From positions 1 to 31,938 of IMG/VR virus record IMGVR_UViG_3300036398_003287: DNA of 31,938 nt; one strand, given 5' to 3'. Position 1 is the stretch's first letter. The number at the start of each line of letters is the position of its first letter. Positions 1-5,292 of this stretch are shown in pieces. This stretch comes from a virus. Position numbers and translations under genes: made by a program. Below the pieces are notes generated by a model. It was not told the DNA's origin. It searched no databases and saw only the letters and a list, made by a program, of their open reading frames with translations.

Positions 1-187
1 CAAGCCGAATAGCCTTGATGGAAGCGATCCGGTTGTCGGTAGTCATTCCGCCGGTAATGGTCACCGTTCGGTGCTGGTTCACACCCAAAGCAATCTCAAA
101 AGCGTTCACGATCCGCTCGTAAATATCCAGATTGCAGTTAGTCGCAAGATTCATAGCCTCACGAACCGTCAGTTCCAACTTAATCAT
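1..187 (-). CDS. partial hypothetical protein (N-terminus only)
   Basis: The first 62 codons of a leftward gene are present; the rest lies beyond the left edge. It begins MIKLELTVREAMNLATNC and has no stop inside the window. AAAGGA lies 7 nt before the ATG, within the last codons of the upstream gene, whose TGA (189-191) is just before this ATG, so translation is probably coupled. The fragment looks like a helical N-terminus followed by a basic stretch (GVNQHRTVTITGGMTTDNR). No family is recognised. It shares the transcription unit that starts at the promoter near 609-645. Confidence 0.7.
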   Translation of the reverse strand, partial: MIKLELTVREAMNLATNCNLDIYERIVNAFEIALGVNQHRTVTITGGMTTDNRIASIKAIRL

Positions 188-188
188 C

Positions 189-602
189 TCAAATCCTTTC
201 TTCCAAAACGTAAACTTGCTTGCCTTGTGTAATTAAAGTAGCGTATTCGCTATCGTCCCAAATAAACTCGTTGCTATCACTTTCTCGTCGCCAGTGTGGG
301 TCACGAATCGGATTATAGTATACCTTTTCAAGATTGTCAACAGGCAAATCCTTGCGAAGCATCACTTCCTCACACTTTACCCATCCACTAACATCATGCA
401 CACCAGCCTCAAATACCTGTTTAGCCTTATTCGGTCTGTTCCACAATATACAACCCCTCATTTCCAACTGATATTCTTTGGGGTCGTAATAGTATACATC
501 AACAGTTTTTCCACCTTGTTTAACCTTAACTTGCCAATGCATATAATGATCCCCTTGGCTAAGATGGAATCTAACTTCGGCGTGTAGTGGTTTCGGTTTC
601 AT
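189..602 (-). CDS. hypothetical phage protein, possibly leaderless
   Basis: 137 residues starting MKPKPLHAEVRFHLSQGDHY. The frame extends 30 codons further upstream, but that extension covers the promoter, so the start at 602 is preferred. The -10 box (609-614) lies only 6 nt before this ATG, which would give a leaderless mRNA if the sigma70-type promoter is used. An internal ATG at 542 with AAGGGG 8 nt upstream is an alternative start. The pattern HYMHWQVK...VYYYDPKEY...MRGCILWNRPNKAKQVFEAG resembles small uncharacterised phage proteins; this is recollection of a family type, not a search. Function unknown. It is first in its unit and is followed directly by the partial gene at the left edge. 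Confidence 0.65.
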   Translation of the reverse strand: MKPKPLHAEVRFHLSQGDHYMHWQVKVKQGGKTVDVYYYDPKEYQLEMRGCILWNRPNKAKQVFEAGVHDVSGWVKCEEVMLRKDLPVDNLEKVYYNPIRDPHWRRESDSNEFIWDDSEYATLITQGKQVYVLEERI

Positions 603-608
603 ACTTAT

Positions 609-646
609 ACTATACCTTATCGGCCAAATCTTGTCAAGTCCTTTAG
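609..646 (-). promoter_or_regulatory. promoter P1, interleaved sigma70 and sigma28-type (register A)
   Basis: Read on the minus strand. Sigma70-type: TTGACA (632-637), 17 bp, TATAGT (609-614). Sigma28-type: TAAAG (TAAA at 642-645), 17 bp, GCCGATAA (617-624). The GCCGATAA is far from the TTGACA here, yet its distance to TAAA is kept, which argues that TAAA and GCCGATAA belong together. Confidence 0.75.
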
Positions 647-1038
647 AATTTATTTGTAAAATCTTTCGAGATGCCCATCTGCTCTTGCACATCGCTATCT
701 GTTAGCACGTCCTCGTCCATCATAAAATCCATATCATCAAAAAAGATTTCAATATCAACTTCCCCATTGGGATTAAAAAGCCAAGCAAAATTCATGATCA
801 TAAAATATGCCGTAGCCTGAACCCAAGATTCCACCTCTCCGGAATGCAGTTCGATAGTATTGCGGTTTTGGTAGACATACTCTATGGCAGCCCGCTTAGT
901 ATCGCTGTTCATATTATTCCAAACAGGAATATCAAACTTATTTAGTTCGCTAAACAGACTCCCGTCAACAGACCACTCATTCTTATATGTATTATAAGTT
1001 TCTTCGATCATCCCAACAGCAATAGCACGACACTGCAT
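643..1038 (-). CDS. hypothetical acidic protein, 131 aa
   Basis: The start at 1038 is set by AGGAG 6 nt before the ATG. The protein has an aromatic middle (SWVQATAYFMIMNFAWLF) and a very acidic C-terminal third (DIEIFFDDMDFMMDEDVLTD), with a short basic end. No family is recognised. The stop lies just upstream of the next promoter (P1), leaving no room for a separate terminator. The gene is the second frame after P2, behind a broken small frame (1091-1204). Confidence 0.75.
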   Translation of the reverse strand: MQCRAIAVGMIEETYNTYKNEWSVDGSLFSELNKFDIPVWNNMNSDTKRAAIEYVYQNRNTIELHSGEVESWVQATAYFMIMNFAWLFNPNGEVDIEIFFDDMDFMMDEDVLTDSDVQEQMGISKDFTNKF

Positions 1039-1059
1039 AATATACTCCTATTGTTCACT

Positions 1060-1096
1060 GACTACAGCCACACCAGCCAAATCCGAAGGATTAGGT
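1060..1096 (-). repeat. shared 3'-end hairpin element, copy 1
   Basis: 37 bp with 35 identities to 4192-4228. On the minus strand it reads ACCTAATCC-TTC-GGATTTGG and then a GT-rich tail; the first part folds into an 8-bp stem with one mismatch. In both copies the TAA is an in-frame stop of the preceding small frame, so the element marks a gene 3' end. No U-tract follows, so it is not a classical intrinsic terminator. Confidence 0.6.
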
Positions 1097-1204
1097 CAGA
1101 CAGATAGATTGGGTTATGCCATACTCGGCCTTGCATTTAACCGCGGCTTCTTTGATATCATTCTGCCAACGGCCCTCATCTATCGCCTGTATCTAAGTGT
1201 ACAT
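1091..1204 (-). pseudogene. small frame interrupted by TAG at codon 4 (relic or recoded)
   Basis: ATG at 1204, three codons (M-Y-T), TAG at 1193-1195, then 33 open codons reading IQAIDEGRWQNDIKEAAVKC... to TAA at 1091-1093. The TAA coincides with the stop position in the hairpin element shared with the intact gene at 4223-4390, which supports this as a true coding frame. Either the start has decayed, translation starts at an ATA after the TAG, or TAG is read through. No CUA-anticodon tRNA is visible. The frame is otherwise part of the ~150 nt leader between P2 and the gene starting at 1038. Confidence 0.35.
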
Positions 1205-1237
1205 CTATTATCGGGTCTTGTCAAGAGAATTCTTTAG
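1196..1237 (-). promoter_or_regulatory. promoter P2, interleaved sigma70 and sigma28-type (register A)
   Basis: Minus strand: TTGACA (1219-1224), 17 bp, TACACT (1196-1201). Interleaved: TAAAG (TAAA 1233-1236), 17 bp, CCCGATAA (1208-1215). Drives 1091-1204 and 643-1038. Confidence 0.7.
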
Positions 1238-1250
1238 AAGAAAATTTCAA

Positions 1251-1323
1251 TAGGAGCGGTGGGACTCGAACCCACACTGGAAGGATTTTAAGTCCTTTGA
1301 CTCTGCCATTGGTCTACGCTCCC
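1251..1323 (-). tRNA. tRNA with UAA anticodon (reads UUA, Leu) but short variable loop
   Basis: 73 nt fold as a cloverleaf: acceptor GGGAGCG/CGCTCCT with one G-U pair, discriminator A, anticodon stem AAGGA/TCCTT with loop CTTAAAA (anticodon TAA), T stem GTGGG/CCCAC with loop TTCGAGT. The D arm is weak (3 pairs plus a C-A mismatch). The variable loop is only 5 nt (CCAGT), whereas leucine tRNAs normally have a long variable arm. CCA is not encoded. The anticodon loop sequence is typical of tRNA-Leu(UAA), and UUA is a common codon in the AT-rich phage genes. Charging identity is uncertain. Confidence 0.85.
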
Positions 1324-1333
1324 GAGTCGGTCT

Positions 1334-1374
1334 ATCATACTATGATATTCGTCATTTGTCAACCGATTCTTTAA
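1334..1374 (-). promoter_or_regulatory. promoter P3 of the tRNA
   Basis: Minus strand: TTGACA (1357-1362), 17 bp, TATGAT (1334-1339); the mature tRNA 5' end (1323) is 10 nt past the -10. An upstream TAAAG (TAAA 1370-1373) is present, but the partner is degenerate (GACGAATA), so the sigma28-type half is only partly kept here. Confidence 0.75.
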
Positions 1375-1379
1375 TTTTT

Positions 1380-1463
1380 CCTAAGTCCTTTCGGGATAAC
1401 GACTTACGATGAACGCGGCCCGCCCGATTTGCTCTAAGTGCTTTGGTAATCAGGAGTTACCGA
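1380..1463. repeat. intergenic double-palindrome element R1
   Basis: Two ~29 bp quasi-palindromic units of the CTAAGT...ACTTACG type flank a GC-rich core (ACGCGGCCCGCCCG). It lies between the stop of the Zn-ribbon gene and the tRNA promoter. The right unit overlaps the 3' end of the gene at 1450. Confidence 0.7.
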
Positions 1464-1575
1464 TATACCACCAATGGCATCGTTGGCAAAACAACCAAAT
1501 AATACCATTATGGTCGTATTTCCACACCAGATTATCACACGCGCCACACGGGCAAATATCACTAAGAGTTTTCAT
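1450..1575 (-). CDS. 41-aa zinc-ribbon-like small protein
   Basis: Starts MKTLSDICPCGACDNLVWKY and ends FCQRCHWWYIGNS. Four cysteines in CPCGAC and CQRC pairs about 20 residues apart suggest a single zinc ribbon; zinc binding is inferred. The start at 1575 overlaps the upstream gene by 14 nt. Its stop codon lies in repeat R1. Last gene of a six-gene unit of tiny proteins. Confidence 0.6.
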   Translation of the reverse strand: MKTLSDICPCGACDNLVWKYDHNGIIWLFCQRCHWWYIGNS

Positions 1576-1735
1576 AAACTAACTTCACATACTTGTCCAC
1601 AAGTTCGGATACTGCGATCTCATGAGTAGAAATAAGTTCTTTAACTTGGCTCACATTATGCTTATTTACAGCGGCCATTCTATTTCTGAAAAAACTCAGA
1701 ATATAAACCATAGCCTTATCTCTATCCTCAGTCAT
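1562..1735 (-). CDS. 57-aa hypothetical helical protein
   Basis: Start MTEDRDKAMVYILSFFRNRM at 1735, because GAGGG lies 4 nt upstream and the ATG overlaps the TGA of the preceding gene by 8 nt; the longer frame to 1831 would lie inside that gene. Predominantly helical, ending VDKYVKLVYENS. Ends TAG TGA, a double stop. Function unknown. Confidence 0.6.
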   Translation of the reverse strand: MTEDRDKAMVYILSFFRNRMAAVNKHNVSQVKELISTHEIAVSELVDKYVKLVYENS

Positions 1736-2045
1736 ACAACCCTCTAGTATATTCTTCTGGAATAATTGGACACCAACTCTTAGCCCGTTCCTCATCGTAT
1801 GGAAGCCAGAACGGAGCATCACAAGCGTCACAAGTCCACGGTTTGGCTTGGTTGGTAAAAACGTGCTGGCAAATCTCTATCTCTTTATCTACAACCTTTT
1901 CATTATTTTCATTATAATAGTATGTTTCAATCTTGCGATCTGGATGATAAGAATAGTGACCAATCCCTATACCAATATTGGGACCAAAGTAATAAACCCT
2001 CTGCCCAACAGCAGGCGGATTCTTATGAGAGTTATTCCACTCCAT
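1728..2045 (-). CDS. hypothetical protein, 105 aa, possible beta fold with Cys pair
   Basis: Begins MEWNNSHKNPPAVGQRVYYF; AAGGAG lies 10 nt upstream. The NPPxxGQRVYYFGP opening followed by Gly-rich strands and a TCDACDAPFWLPYD segment resembles small phage proteins built on a short beta domain, but no named family is claimed. One CxxC plus a C-terminal WCP could bind metal. The downstream gene overlaps its stop. Confidence 0.7.
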   Translation of the reverse strand: MEWNNSHKNPPAVGQRVYYFGPNIGIGIGHYSYHPDRKIETYYYNENNEKVVDKEIEICQHVFTNQAKPWTCDACDAPFWLPYDEERAKSWCPIIPEEYTRGLYD

Positions 2046-2048
2046 TAT

Positions 2049-2273
2049 TTACCTACTCCTTCCAACAATCACACATTTCATACTAATATCACTATCAGTA
2101 TACTTAACACACTCATGAGGTCCATAATACCACTTATCTTCATCGTTCACATTCAATACAATATCCTCAGTTCTCAGGCTAAGGTCATTAAACCCACCCT
2201 CATAACCGAGAGTAAGAACCCGCATATCGGACGGATAGTTCTTCAACTGCTCAATAAGTTCGTTAACGGTCAT
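2049..2273 (-). CDS. 74-aa phage protein, EQLKNYPSDMRV type
   Basis: Begins MTVNELIEQLKNYPSDMRVL; start 2273 is chosen because AGGTGG lies 5 nt upstream and the ATG overlaps the stop of the upstream gene (TAATG). The opening (xELIxxLxxxPxDxxVxxxGYEGG) is a very common N-terminus of small uncharacterised phage proteins. The middle is acidic with aromatic residues. Function unknown. Confidence 0.75.
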   Translation of the reverse strand: MTVNELIEQLKNYPSDMRVLTLGYEGGFNDLSLRTEDIVLNVNDEDKWYYGPHECVKYTDSDISMKCVIVGRSR

Positions 2274-2389
2274 TATTTCCACCTAAAAGTAAATTTAGTA
2301 GCCTCATTATCACAAACGAAAGTGAAGTATGCTAGAAAGAACATGGTCAAAGACGGGAAAAATAGAATTATCTTACGAAAGATTCTCAT
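2273..2389 (-). CDS. 38-aa single-span membrane peptide
   Basis: MRIFRKIILFFPSLTMFFLA then YFTFVCDNEATKFTFRWK. A basic start, one ~20-residue hydrophobic stretch and a polar tail suggest a membrane peptide with the N-terminus inside. Its start lies 3 nt after the TAA of the upstream gene, and its TAA shares two bases with the next ATG. Function unknown. Confidence 0.5.
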   Translation of the reverse strand: MRIFRKIILFFPSLTMFFLAYFTFVCDNEATKFTFRWK

Positions 2390-2391
2390 GC

Positions 2392-2529
2392 TTAGTCCTC
2401 AGTAGCATCATCAATATACCACTCGTATCCTAGTTCGTCAATAGTATCTTCTAATACTTCAATAATATCATCAGCATCTTCAGAATCTAGATCAATTCCC
2501 GGTATATCAAAAACAACATAAACCTTCAT
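2392..2529 (-). CDS. 45-aa very acidic small protein
   Basis: MKVYVVFDIPGIDLDSEDAD...ending EWYIDDATED, with about one third Asp/Glu and a likely strand-helix layout. AAGGAAAATGAA precedes the ATG. First clear gene of the six-gene train 2529-1450. Function unknown; small acidic phage proteins often act as inhibitors or DNA mimics, but nothing here proves that. Confidence 0.55.
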   Translation of the reverse strand: MKVYVVFDIPGIDLDSEDADDIIEVLEDTIDELGYEWYIDDATED

Positions 2530-2544
2530 TTCATTTTCCTTGTA

Positions 2545-2754
2545 TTAAAACCAGCGGAACCATTTACGATCCGGTTCCTATAGCCCACACCTATAACTTT
2601 CAAGGTTTGGAAACCGCCCACGCTGCTTCACTGCTTTCGGGTACCTAATATCAGGCAGTTTATCAGAGGCAACGGTTACTGGTTGTATTGGTCGTGGTGA
2701 GGATGCTATCCCCCATAGATTGGCATTACTATACAACGTATAAGCCCGTTGTCA
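2545..2754 (-). other. leader region with a long frame lacking a good start and broken by TAG
   Basis: No clean gene is seen between 2530 and 2727. On the minus strand one frame is open from the TGA in the -35 of P4 to TAG at 2578-2580. It reads protein-like text (WGIASSPRPIQPVTVASDKL, then RYPKAVKQRGRFPNLESYRC) and after the TAG continues EPDRKWFRWF to TAA at 2545-2547. It has no ATG. GGAACC/GGTTCC around 2556-2578 forms a short hairpin. This may be a decayed gene or a structured leader of the downstream train. Confidence 0.3.
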
Positions 2755-2755
2755 A
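2728..2755 (-). promoter_or_regulatory. promoter P4, sigma70-type only
   Basis: Minus strand: TTGACA (2750-2755), 16 bp, TATAGT (2728-2733). Unlike most promoters of this array it has no TAAA/GCCGATAA pair. Likely drives the gene train 2529-1450. Confidence 0.65.
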
Positions 2756-2845
2756 CCCCGGCGATTGCTTCGCTGAACGGGAGGTTTATCGTAATGGCTT
2801 ATCCCAACCTAGTCCCTGAGCATGGACCCACGAAAGTTTGTATTG

Positions 2846-2944
2846 TTAGGACCGATTGTAGAAGACGTTTCCTAGGACATCAATTACCGCTTTTACCGGC
2901 TACTCGGCCCGACATAACCAACAAGCGTTTGCTTGTTCTTTCAT
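2846..2944 (-). other. possible 14-aa CWLC peptide, or 32-aa protein if TAG is read through
   Basis: Downstream of P5 the minus strand reads MKEQANACWLCRAE, TAG (2900-2902), then PVKAVIDVLGNVFYNRS and TAA (2846-2848). A perfect 7-bp hairpin (AACAAGC-AAAC-GCTTGTT) covers the start of the frame. No Shine-Dalgarno site. The stretch 2756-2945 otherwise shows no gene. Confidence 0.25.
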
Positions 2945-2945
2945 C

Positions 2946-2987
2946 ATTCTACTATCTATTATCGGCTTGTCAAGAGGGTTTCTTTAA
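2946..2987 (-). promoter_or_regulatory. promoter P5, interleaved sigma70 and sigma28-type (register A)
   Basis: Minus strand: TTGACA (2968-2973), 16 bp, TAGAAT (2946-2951); TAAAG (TAAA 2983-2986), 16 bp, GCCGATAA (2959-2966). The -35 overlaps the stop codon of the PEP-CTERM gene. Confidence 0.7.
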
Positions 2988-3269
2988 AAATTTTTTGATG
3001 ACGAAAAACGCAACTAACCCAAAGCCCAACAGTACAAGAGATGAAGGCTCTGGCACAGGATTGATAGGGGTATGATCCTTAAGAACCGCATTATAAAACA
3101 AATACAAGGCTTGACCACCATCATTATAAACATACAAAGAGTCGTACTCGGTTTGTATGAGTCTATCTGTAGTAAAATCAGAATATAGACTATATGGGTC
3201 TGAATACCAAGTACCGGTGTTTATCCACACCCCATTCTCATACCCGTATCCATACAGAGGATAATCCAT
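2970..3269 (-). CDS. PEP-CTERM-like C-terminally anchored small protein
   Basis: 99 residues beginning MDYPLYGYGYENGVWINTGT. The C-terminus has the PEP-CTERM layout: VPEPSS, a hydrophobic helix (LVLLGFGLVAFFVI) and a basic end (KKFLKK). In bacteria this tail is recognised by exosortase/EpsH sorting systems. The frame extends to 3305, but that covers promoter P6; the -10 (3277-3282) lies 7 nt before the ATG at 3269, so the mRNA may be leaderless. No N-terminal signal peptide is seen, which is unusual for a PEP-CTERM protein; it could instead be a tail-anchored membrane protein. The middle is Tyr/Asp/Ser-rich. Confidence 0.7.
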   Translation of the reverse strand: MDYPLYGYGYENGVWINTGTWYSDPYSLYSDFTTDRLIQTEYDSLYVYNDGGQALYLFYNAVLKDHTPINPVPEPSSLVLLGFGLVAFFVIKKFLKKPS

Positions 3270-3276
3270 GCTTGCC

Positions 3277-3316
3277 ATTATATAATGTATCGTCGGTTTT
3301 GTCAATCACTCTTTAA
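3277..3316 (-). promoter_or_regulatory. promoter P6, interleaved sigma70 and sigma28-type (register A)
   Basis: Minus strand: TTGACA (3300-3305), 17 bp, TATAAT (3277-3282), the best -10 in the region; TAAAG (TAAA 3312-3315), 17 bp, GACGATAC (3287-3294). Confidence 0.75.
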
Positions 3317-3330
3317 AAAATATTTTTGTG

Positions 3331-3418
3331 ATGTAAGTCGTTGTGATATAAGCACTTGCGACGAGCGGGGCAGCGCAAACTCGCCCTAAGTCCCCTTGGG
3401 CAAAGAACTTAGAGCGAG
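3331..3418. repeat. intergenic double-palindrome element R2
   Basis: Left unit GTAAGTCGTTG..ATAAGCACTTGCG, GC core (GCGGGGCAGCGC), right unit CCTAAGT...ACTTAGAGCG. Lies between the stop of the Api92-like gene and promoter P6. Confidence 0.75.
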
Positions 3419-3424
3419 CCGCGT

Positions 3425-3907
3425 TCAGATACCGGCTTCTTCTGGATCGTCTTTGAAGAATTCAGCCATATCAAACTCATTCCACAACGCAACAGGAATC
3501 ATATCCTTACTAGGATAGTCCACATAATTATCAGCACCATTATCCCAAATACCGCAAAAGGCAATACCCGGTTCCCAATAACTAGCCTTCACATTATATC
3601 CCAACTCTACCAGTTTGTCATACAAGCCAACAGGAGGACTCCACGCACTATCAAAAGAACAATTTACTTCATTACCAACCCTAGTGGCCTTCAGCCCATG
3701 TCTCTCCTCTTTATCTGTACCAATATCCGCCCCAATATCCCACTTAGTTCCCCAATTATCTATTTGCCAACTATACCAATCTTCTCCTTCTGGCAGAGGC
3801 AAAAACTCCGCACAGGCCTTACCTAAATTATAGGCTTTCTCAAAACGATCAACCATAGCAGAATCAGTATGCTCAACAGTCAATTTGTTCAAACACCAAT
3901 TTGGCAT
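3425..3907 (-). CDS. Api92-like / YubB ferredoxin-like-domain protein
   Basis: 160 residues opening MPNWCLNKLTVEHTD, the hallmark MPNWCxNxLTV start of the Api92/YubB (DUF1281-type) phage and plasmid family, with the further family features FLPLPEG, NWGTKWD and FDSAWSPP. The family has a ferredoxin-like alpha/beta fold without a known metal centre or reaction, and is typical of mobile elements. AAGGA lies 9 nt before the ATG, in the 11-nt gap after the upstream gene. Role in the phage unknown. Confidence 0.85.
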   Translation of the reverse strand: MPNWCLNKLTVEHTDSAMVDRFEKAYNLGKACAEFLPLPEGEDWYSWQIDNWGTKWDIGADIGTDKEERHGLKATRVGNEVNCSFDSAWSPPVGLYDKLVELGYNVKASYWEPGIAFCGIWDNGADNYVDYPSKDMIPVALWNEFDMAEFFKDDPEEAGI

Positions 3908-3918
3908 TGCCGGTATCC

Positions 3919-4125
3919 TTAGTTATTGGAAGGGGTCACAGAGTTCTCACACTTTTCAATAATTTTGCTCATAATAAACTTATGAAACAGACTCTCTACT
4001 GCAAAAATAGAATCGGCTCTAACAGAAACAGGTACATCCCTCATTTCAGTAATACCAACAATAGTTTCGGTAAAAGCACTAATATCCTGAGCAATCAGAT
4101 CATACTCTGTAGATACGGCTTGCAT
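3919..4125 (-). CDS. 68-aa hypothetical protein
   Basis: Begins MQAVSTEYDLIAQDISAFTE and is mainly helical, with a C-terminal FHKFIMSKIIEKCENS segment. A strong AAAGGAGG lies 5 nt before the ATG. Co-transcribed with the Api92-like gene from P7. No family recognised. Confidence 0.7.
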   Translation of the reverse strand: MQAVSTEYDLIAQDISAFTETIVGITEMRDVPVSVRADSIFAVESLFHKFIMSKIIEKCENSVTPSNN

Positions 4126-4144
4126 AGCAGCCTCCTTTTGATAC

Positions 4145-4188
4145 AGTTTACACTAACTATTATCGACTGTCAAGACCACATAACTTTT
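4145..4188 (-). promoter_or_regulatory. promoter P7, sigma70 plus imperfect sigma28-type
   Basis: Minus strand: TTGACA (4168-4173), TAAACT (4145-4150), spacer 17; GTCGATAA (4160-4167) with AAAAG instead of TAAAG at the expected place about 17 bp upstream. Confidence 0.65.
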
Positions 4189-4191
4189 GCT

Positions 4192-4228
4192 GACTACACC
4201 CACACCGCCCAAATCCGAAGGATTAGGT
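4192..4228 (-). repeat. shared 3'-end hairpin element, copy 2
   Basis: Near-identical to 1060-1096. Here CACACC on one side and GGTGTG on the other extend the stem. The TAA stop of the 55-aa gene is inside it (4223-4225). Position between a gene end and P7 suggests a 3'-end processing or stability structure. Confidence 0.6.
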
Positions 4229-4390
4229 GTGACCAACTAACAGACTTCTCTCTATCCTTGTGTTAGACCCGAATTTTTCAAACGCTTTTCGTAATGCGTC
4301 AATTTCACTTGGAGATATGACGTATCCTACAAACTTATTATCTTTGAACACTATCCAAGATTGTCCAATGCTATGGTCTTGTGTTTGCAT
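4223..4390 (-). CDS. 55-aa hypothetical protein, possibly leaderless
   Basis: MQTQDHSIGQSWIVFKDNKF, then GYVISPSEIDALRKAFEKFG, ending VGHT. A short strand pair followed by a helix. The -10 of P8 (4397-4402) is only 6 nt before the ATG and no Shine-Dalgarno site is present, so a leaderless or very short leader mRNA is likely. Function unknown. Confidence 0.6.
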   Translation of the reverse strand: MQTQDHSIGQSWIVFKDNKFVGYVISPSEIDALRKAFEKFGSNTRIERSLLVGHT

Positions 4391-4396
4391 GTTTTG

Positions 4397-4439
4397 ATTC
4401 TACAAGTTATTATCGGTTTGTCAATAGAGAAAACTTTAT
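4397..4439 (-). promoter_or_regulatory. promoter P8, interleaved sigma70 and sigma28-type (register A)
   Basis: Minus strand: TTGACA (4419-4424), 16 bp, TAGAAT (4397-4402); TAAAGTTT (4431-4438), exactly the sigma28 -35 consensus, 17 bp from TAAA to ACCGATAA (4410-4417). The clearest single example of the dual arrangement. Confidence 0.8.
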
Positions 4440-4442
4440 TTG

Positions 4443-4528
4443 TCGTAAAGCATTTGGAGACAAGTACTTATGTCGAATTTTGCGGCGCCCCTCGGCCCTA
4501 AGTGCTGCCGTAGCAACAACTTAGGGTG
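4443..4528. repeat. intergenic double-palindrome element R3
   Basis: Left unit CGTAAAGCATTTG...ACTTATG, core TTGCGGCGCCCCTCGG, right unit CCTAAGTGC...ACTTAGGG. Between the membrane-protein gene stop (4559) and P8. Confidence 0.75.
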
Positions 4529-4558
4529 AGGGTTTCACCGATTGGCGAAGAAGACAGT

Positions 4559-4999
4559 TTAGATAAGGTGAGCCAGACCCGTAGCAAAGAGAGCCTGAGC
4601 CCCAACCGGCTTGCGGCACTTTTCAGTACGCTCCGCATAGAAGTTGCGAACCGTACCATTGGGCATTTCGCAAGTCACAAGGTGGCGAGTACGCTGAAAC
4701 TCGGGATCATTCGCACGATAGCGACTGCGAGCATTCAGCCTACGAATAGAGTAGTCATCCAGAGTGTGGACTTCCACAACCTTTGCCAGATAACGCTCCG
4801 GCTCGCCCTGCAACGGCTGCTTATAGATGAAGTTGTAGATTTCACCCGGCTTAGCAGACGCGAGCGTACCACGAACACCACCATAAACAGCATAGGCAAG
4901 AGCAGCAATCAGAACAGCAGTAACACCAGCCAGAATACCACCAAACAGAAGAACATCGTTCATAAAAACCCTTTCAGTTAGAAAACCCTCAATCAACAT
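4559..4999 (-). CDS. membrane-anchored hypothetical protein
   Basis: Up to 146 residues. Two starts compete: the ATG at 4999 is 6 nt after the -10 of P9 (leaderless type), and the ATG at 4963 (MNDVLLFGGILAGV) has AAAGGG 5 nt upstream; the second is the better ribosome site and gives 134 residues. One N-terminal transmembrane helix (LLFGGILAGVTAVLIAALAY) is followed by a basic soluble domain with FIYKQPLQGEPERYLAKVVE and Arg-rich text. GC content is higher than in neighbouring genes. Function unknown. Confidence 0.75.
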   Translation of the reverse strand: MLIEGFLTERVFMNDVLLFGGILAGVTAVLIAALAYAVYGGVRGTLASAKPGEIYNFIYKQPLQGEPERYLAKVVEVHTLDDYSIRRLNARSRYRANDPEFQRTRHLVTCEMPNGTVRNFYAERTEKCRKPVGAQALFATGLAHLI

Positions 5000-5005
5000 A
5001 CCACA

Positions 5006-5047
5006 AGTCTACACTATGTATCGACTCTTGTCAAGCCTCAACATTAG
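5006..5047 (-). promoter_or_regulatory. promoter P9, sigma70 plus imperfect sigma28-type
   Basis: Minus strand: TTGACA (5029-5034), 17 bp, TAGACT (5006-5011); GTCGATAC (5018-5025) with TAATG in place of TAAAG 17 bp upstream. The -35 contains the TGA stop of the preceding gene (5031-5033). Confidence 0.7.
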
Positions 5048-5267
5048 AAAAATTTTCGGTCCAAAACTCTTTGAGTTCGTCCAGATCAATTCCGCTATCG
5101 TTCCACGCCACATTATCTAAAGTTTCAATAGAGCCCATCTCTCGCATTTGTTCTACGAAATCCGAATAATCGTCACAACTTCTAGCAAGGTTATATAAAC
5201 CCTCGTCGTTTGCAATCCAGAGTTGAACGTTCCATGTCTGATAGTTTTTGCAGCCGTTGTAAGTCAT
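5031..5267 (-). CDS. DUF7249-like small phage protein
   Basis: 78 residues from MTYNGCKNYQTWNVQLWIAN; start 5267 is set by AAAGGG 6 nt upstream. The NYxTWNVxLWxxNDEGLY opening is characteristic of a widespread phage family (I recall it as DUF7249) of unknown function. C-terminal half is acidic and helical (DLDELKEFWTENF). Single-gene unit driven by P10. Confidence 0.75.
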   Translation of the reverse strand: MTYNGCKNYQTWNVQLWIANDEGLYNLARSCDDYSDFVEQMREMGSIETLDNVAWNDSGIDLDELKEFWTENFSNVEA

Positions 5268-5292
5268 CTTTTTCCCTTTCGTGTGTGCCGTA

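Noticed and set aside
1251-1323. tRNA as an amber or ochre suppressor
   Set aside because: The anticodon is UAA, which pairs with UUA (Leu). A suppressor of UAA or UAG would need UUA or CUA.
1848-2405. 185-residue plus-strand frame
   Set aside because: It is antisense to a well-formed train of minus-strand genes with ribosome sites and overlaps, and its composition (Ile/Asn/Leu-rich) is that of a shadow.
2749-3075. 108-residue plus-strand frame in the gene-poor stretch
   Set aside because: GGAGG before an internal ATG is tempting, but the frame runs through promoter P5 and antisense into the PEP-CTERM gene, and the protein text has no recognisable pattern.
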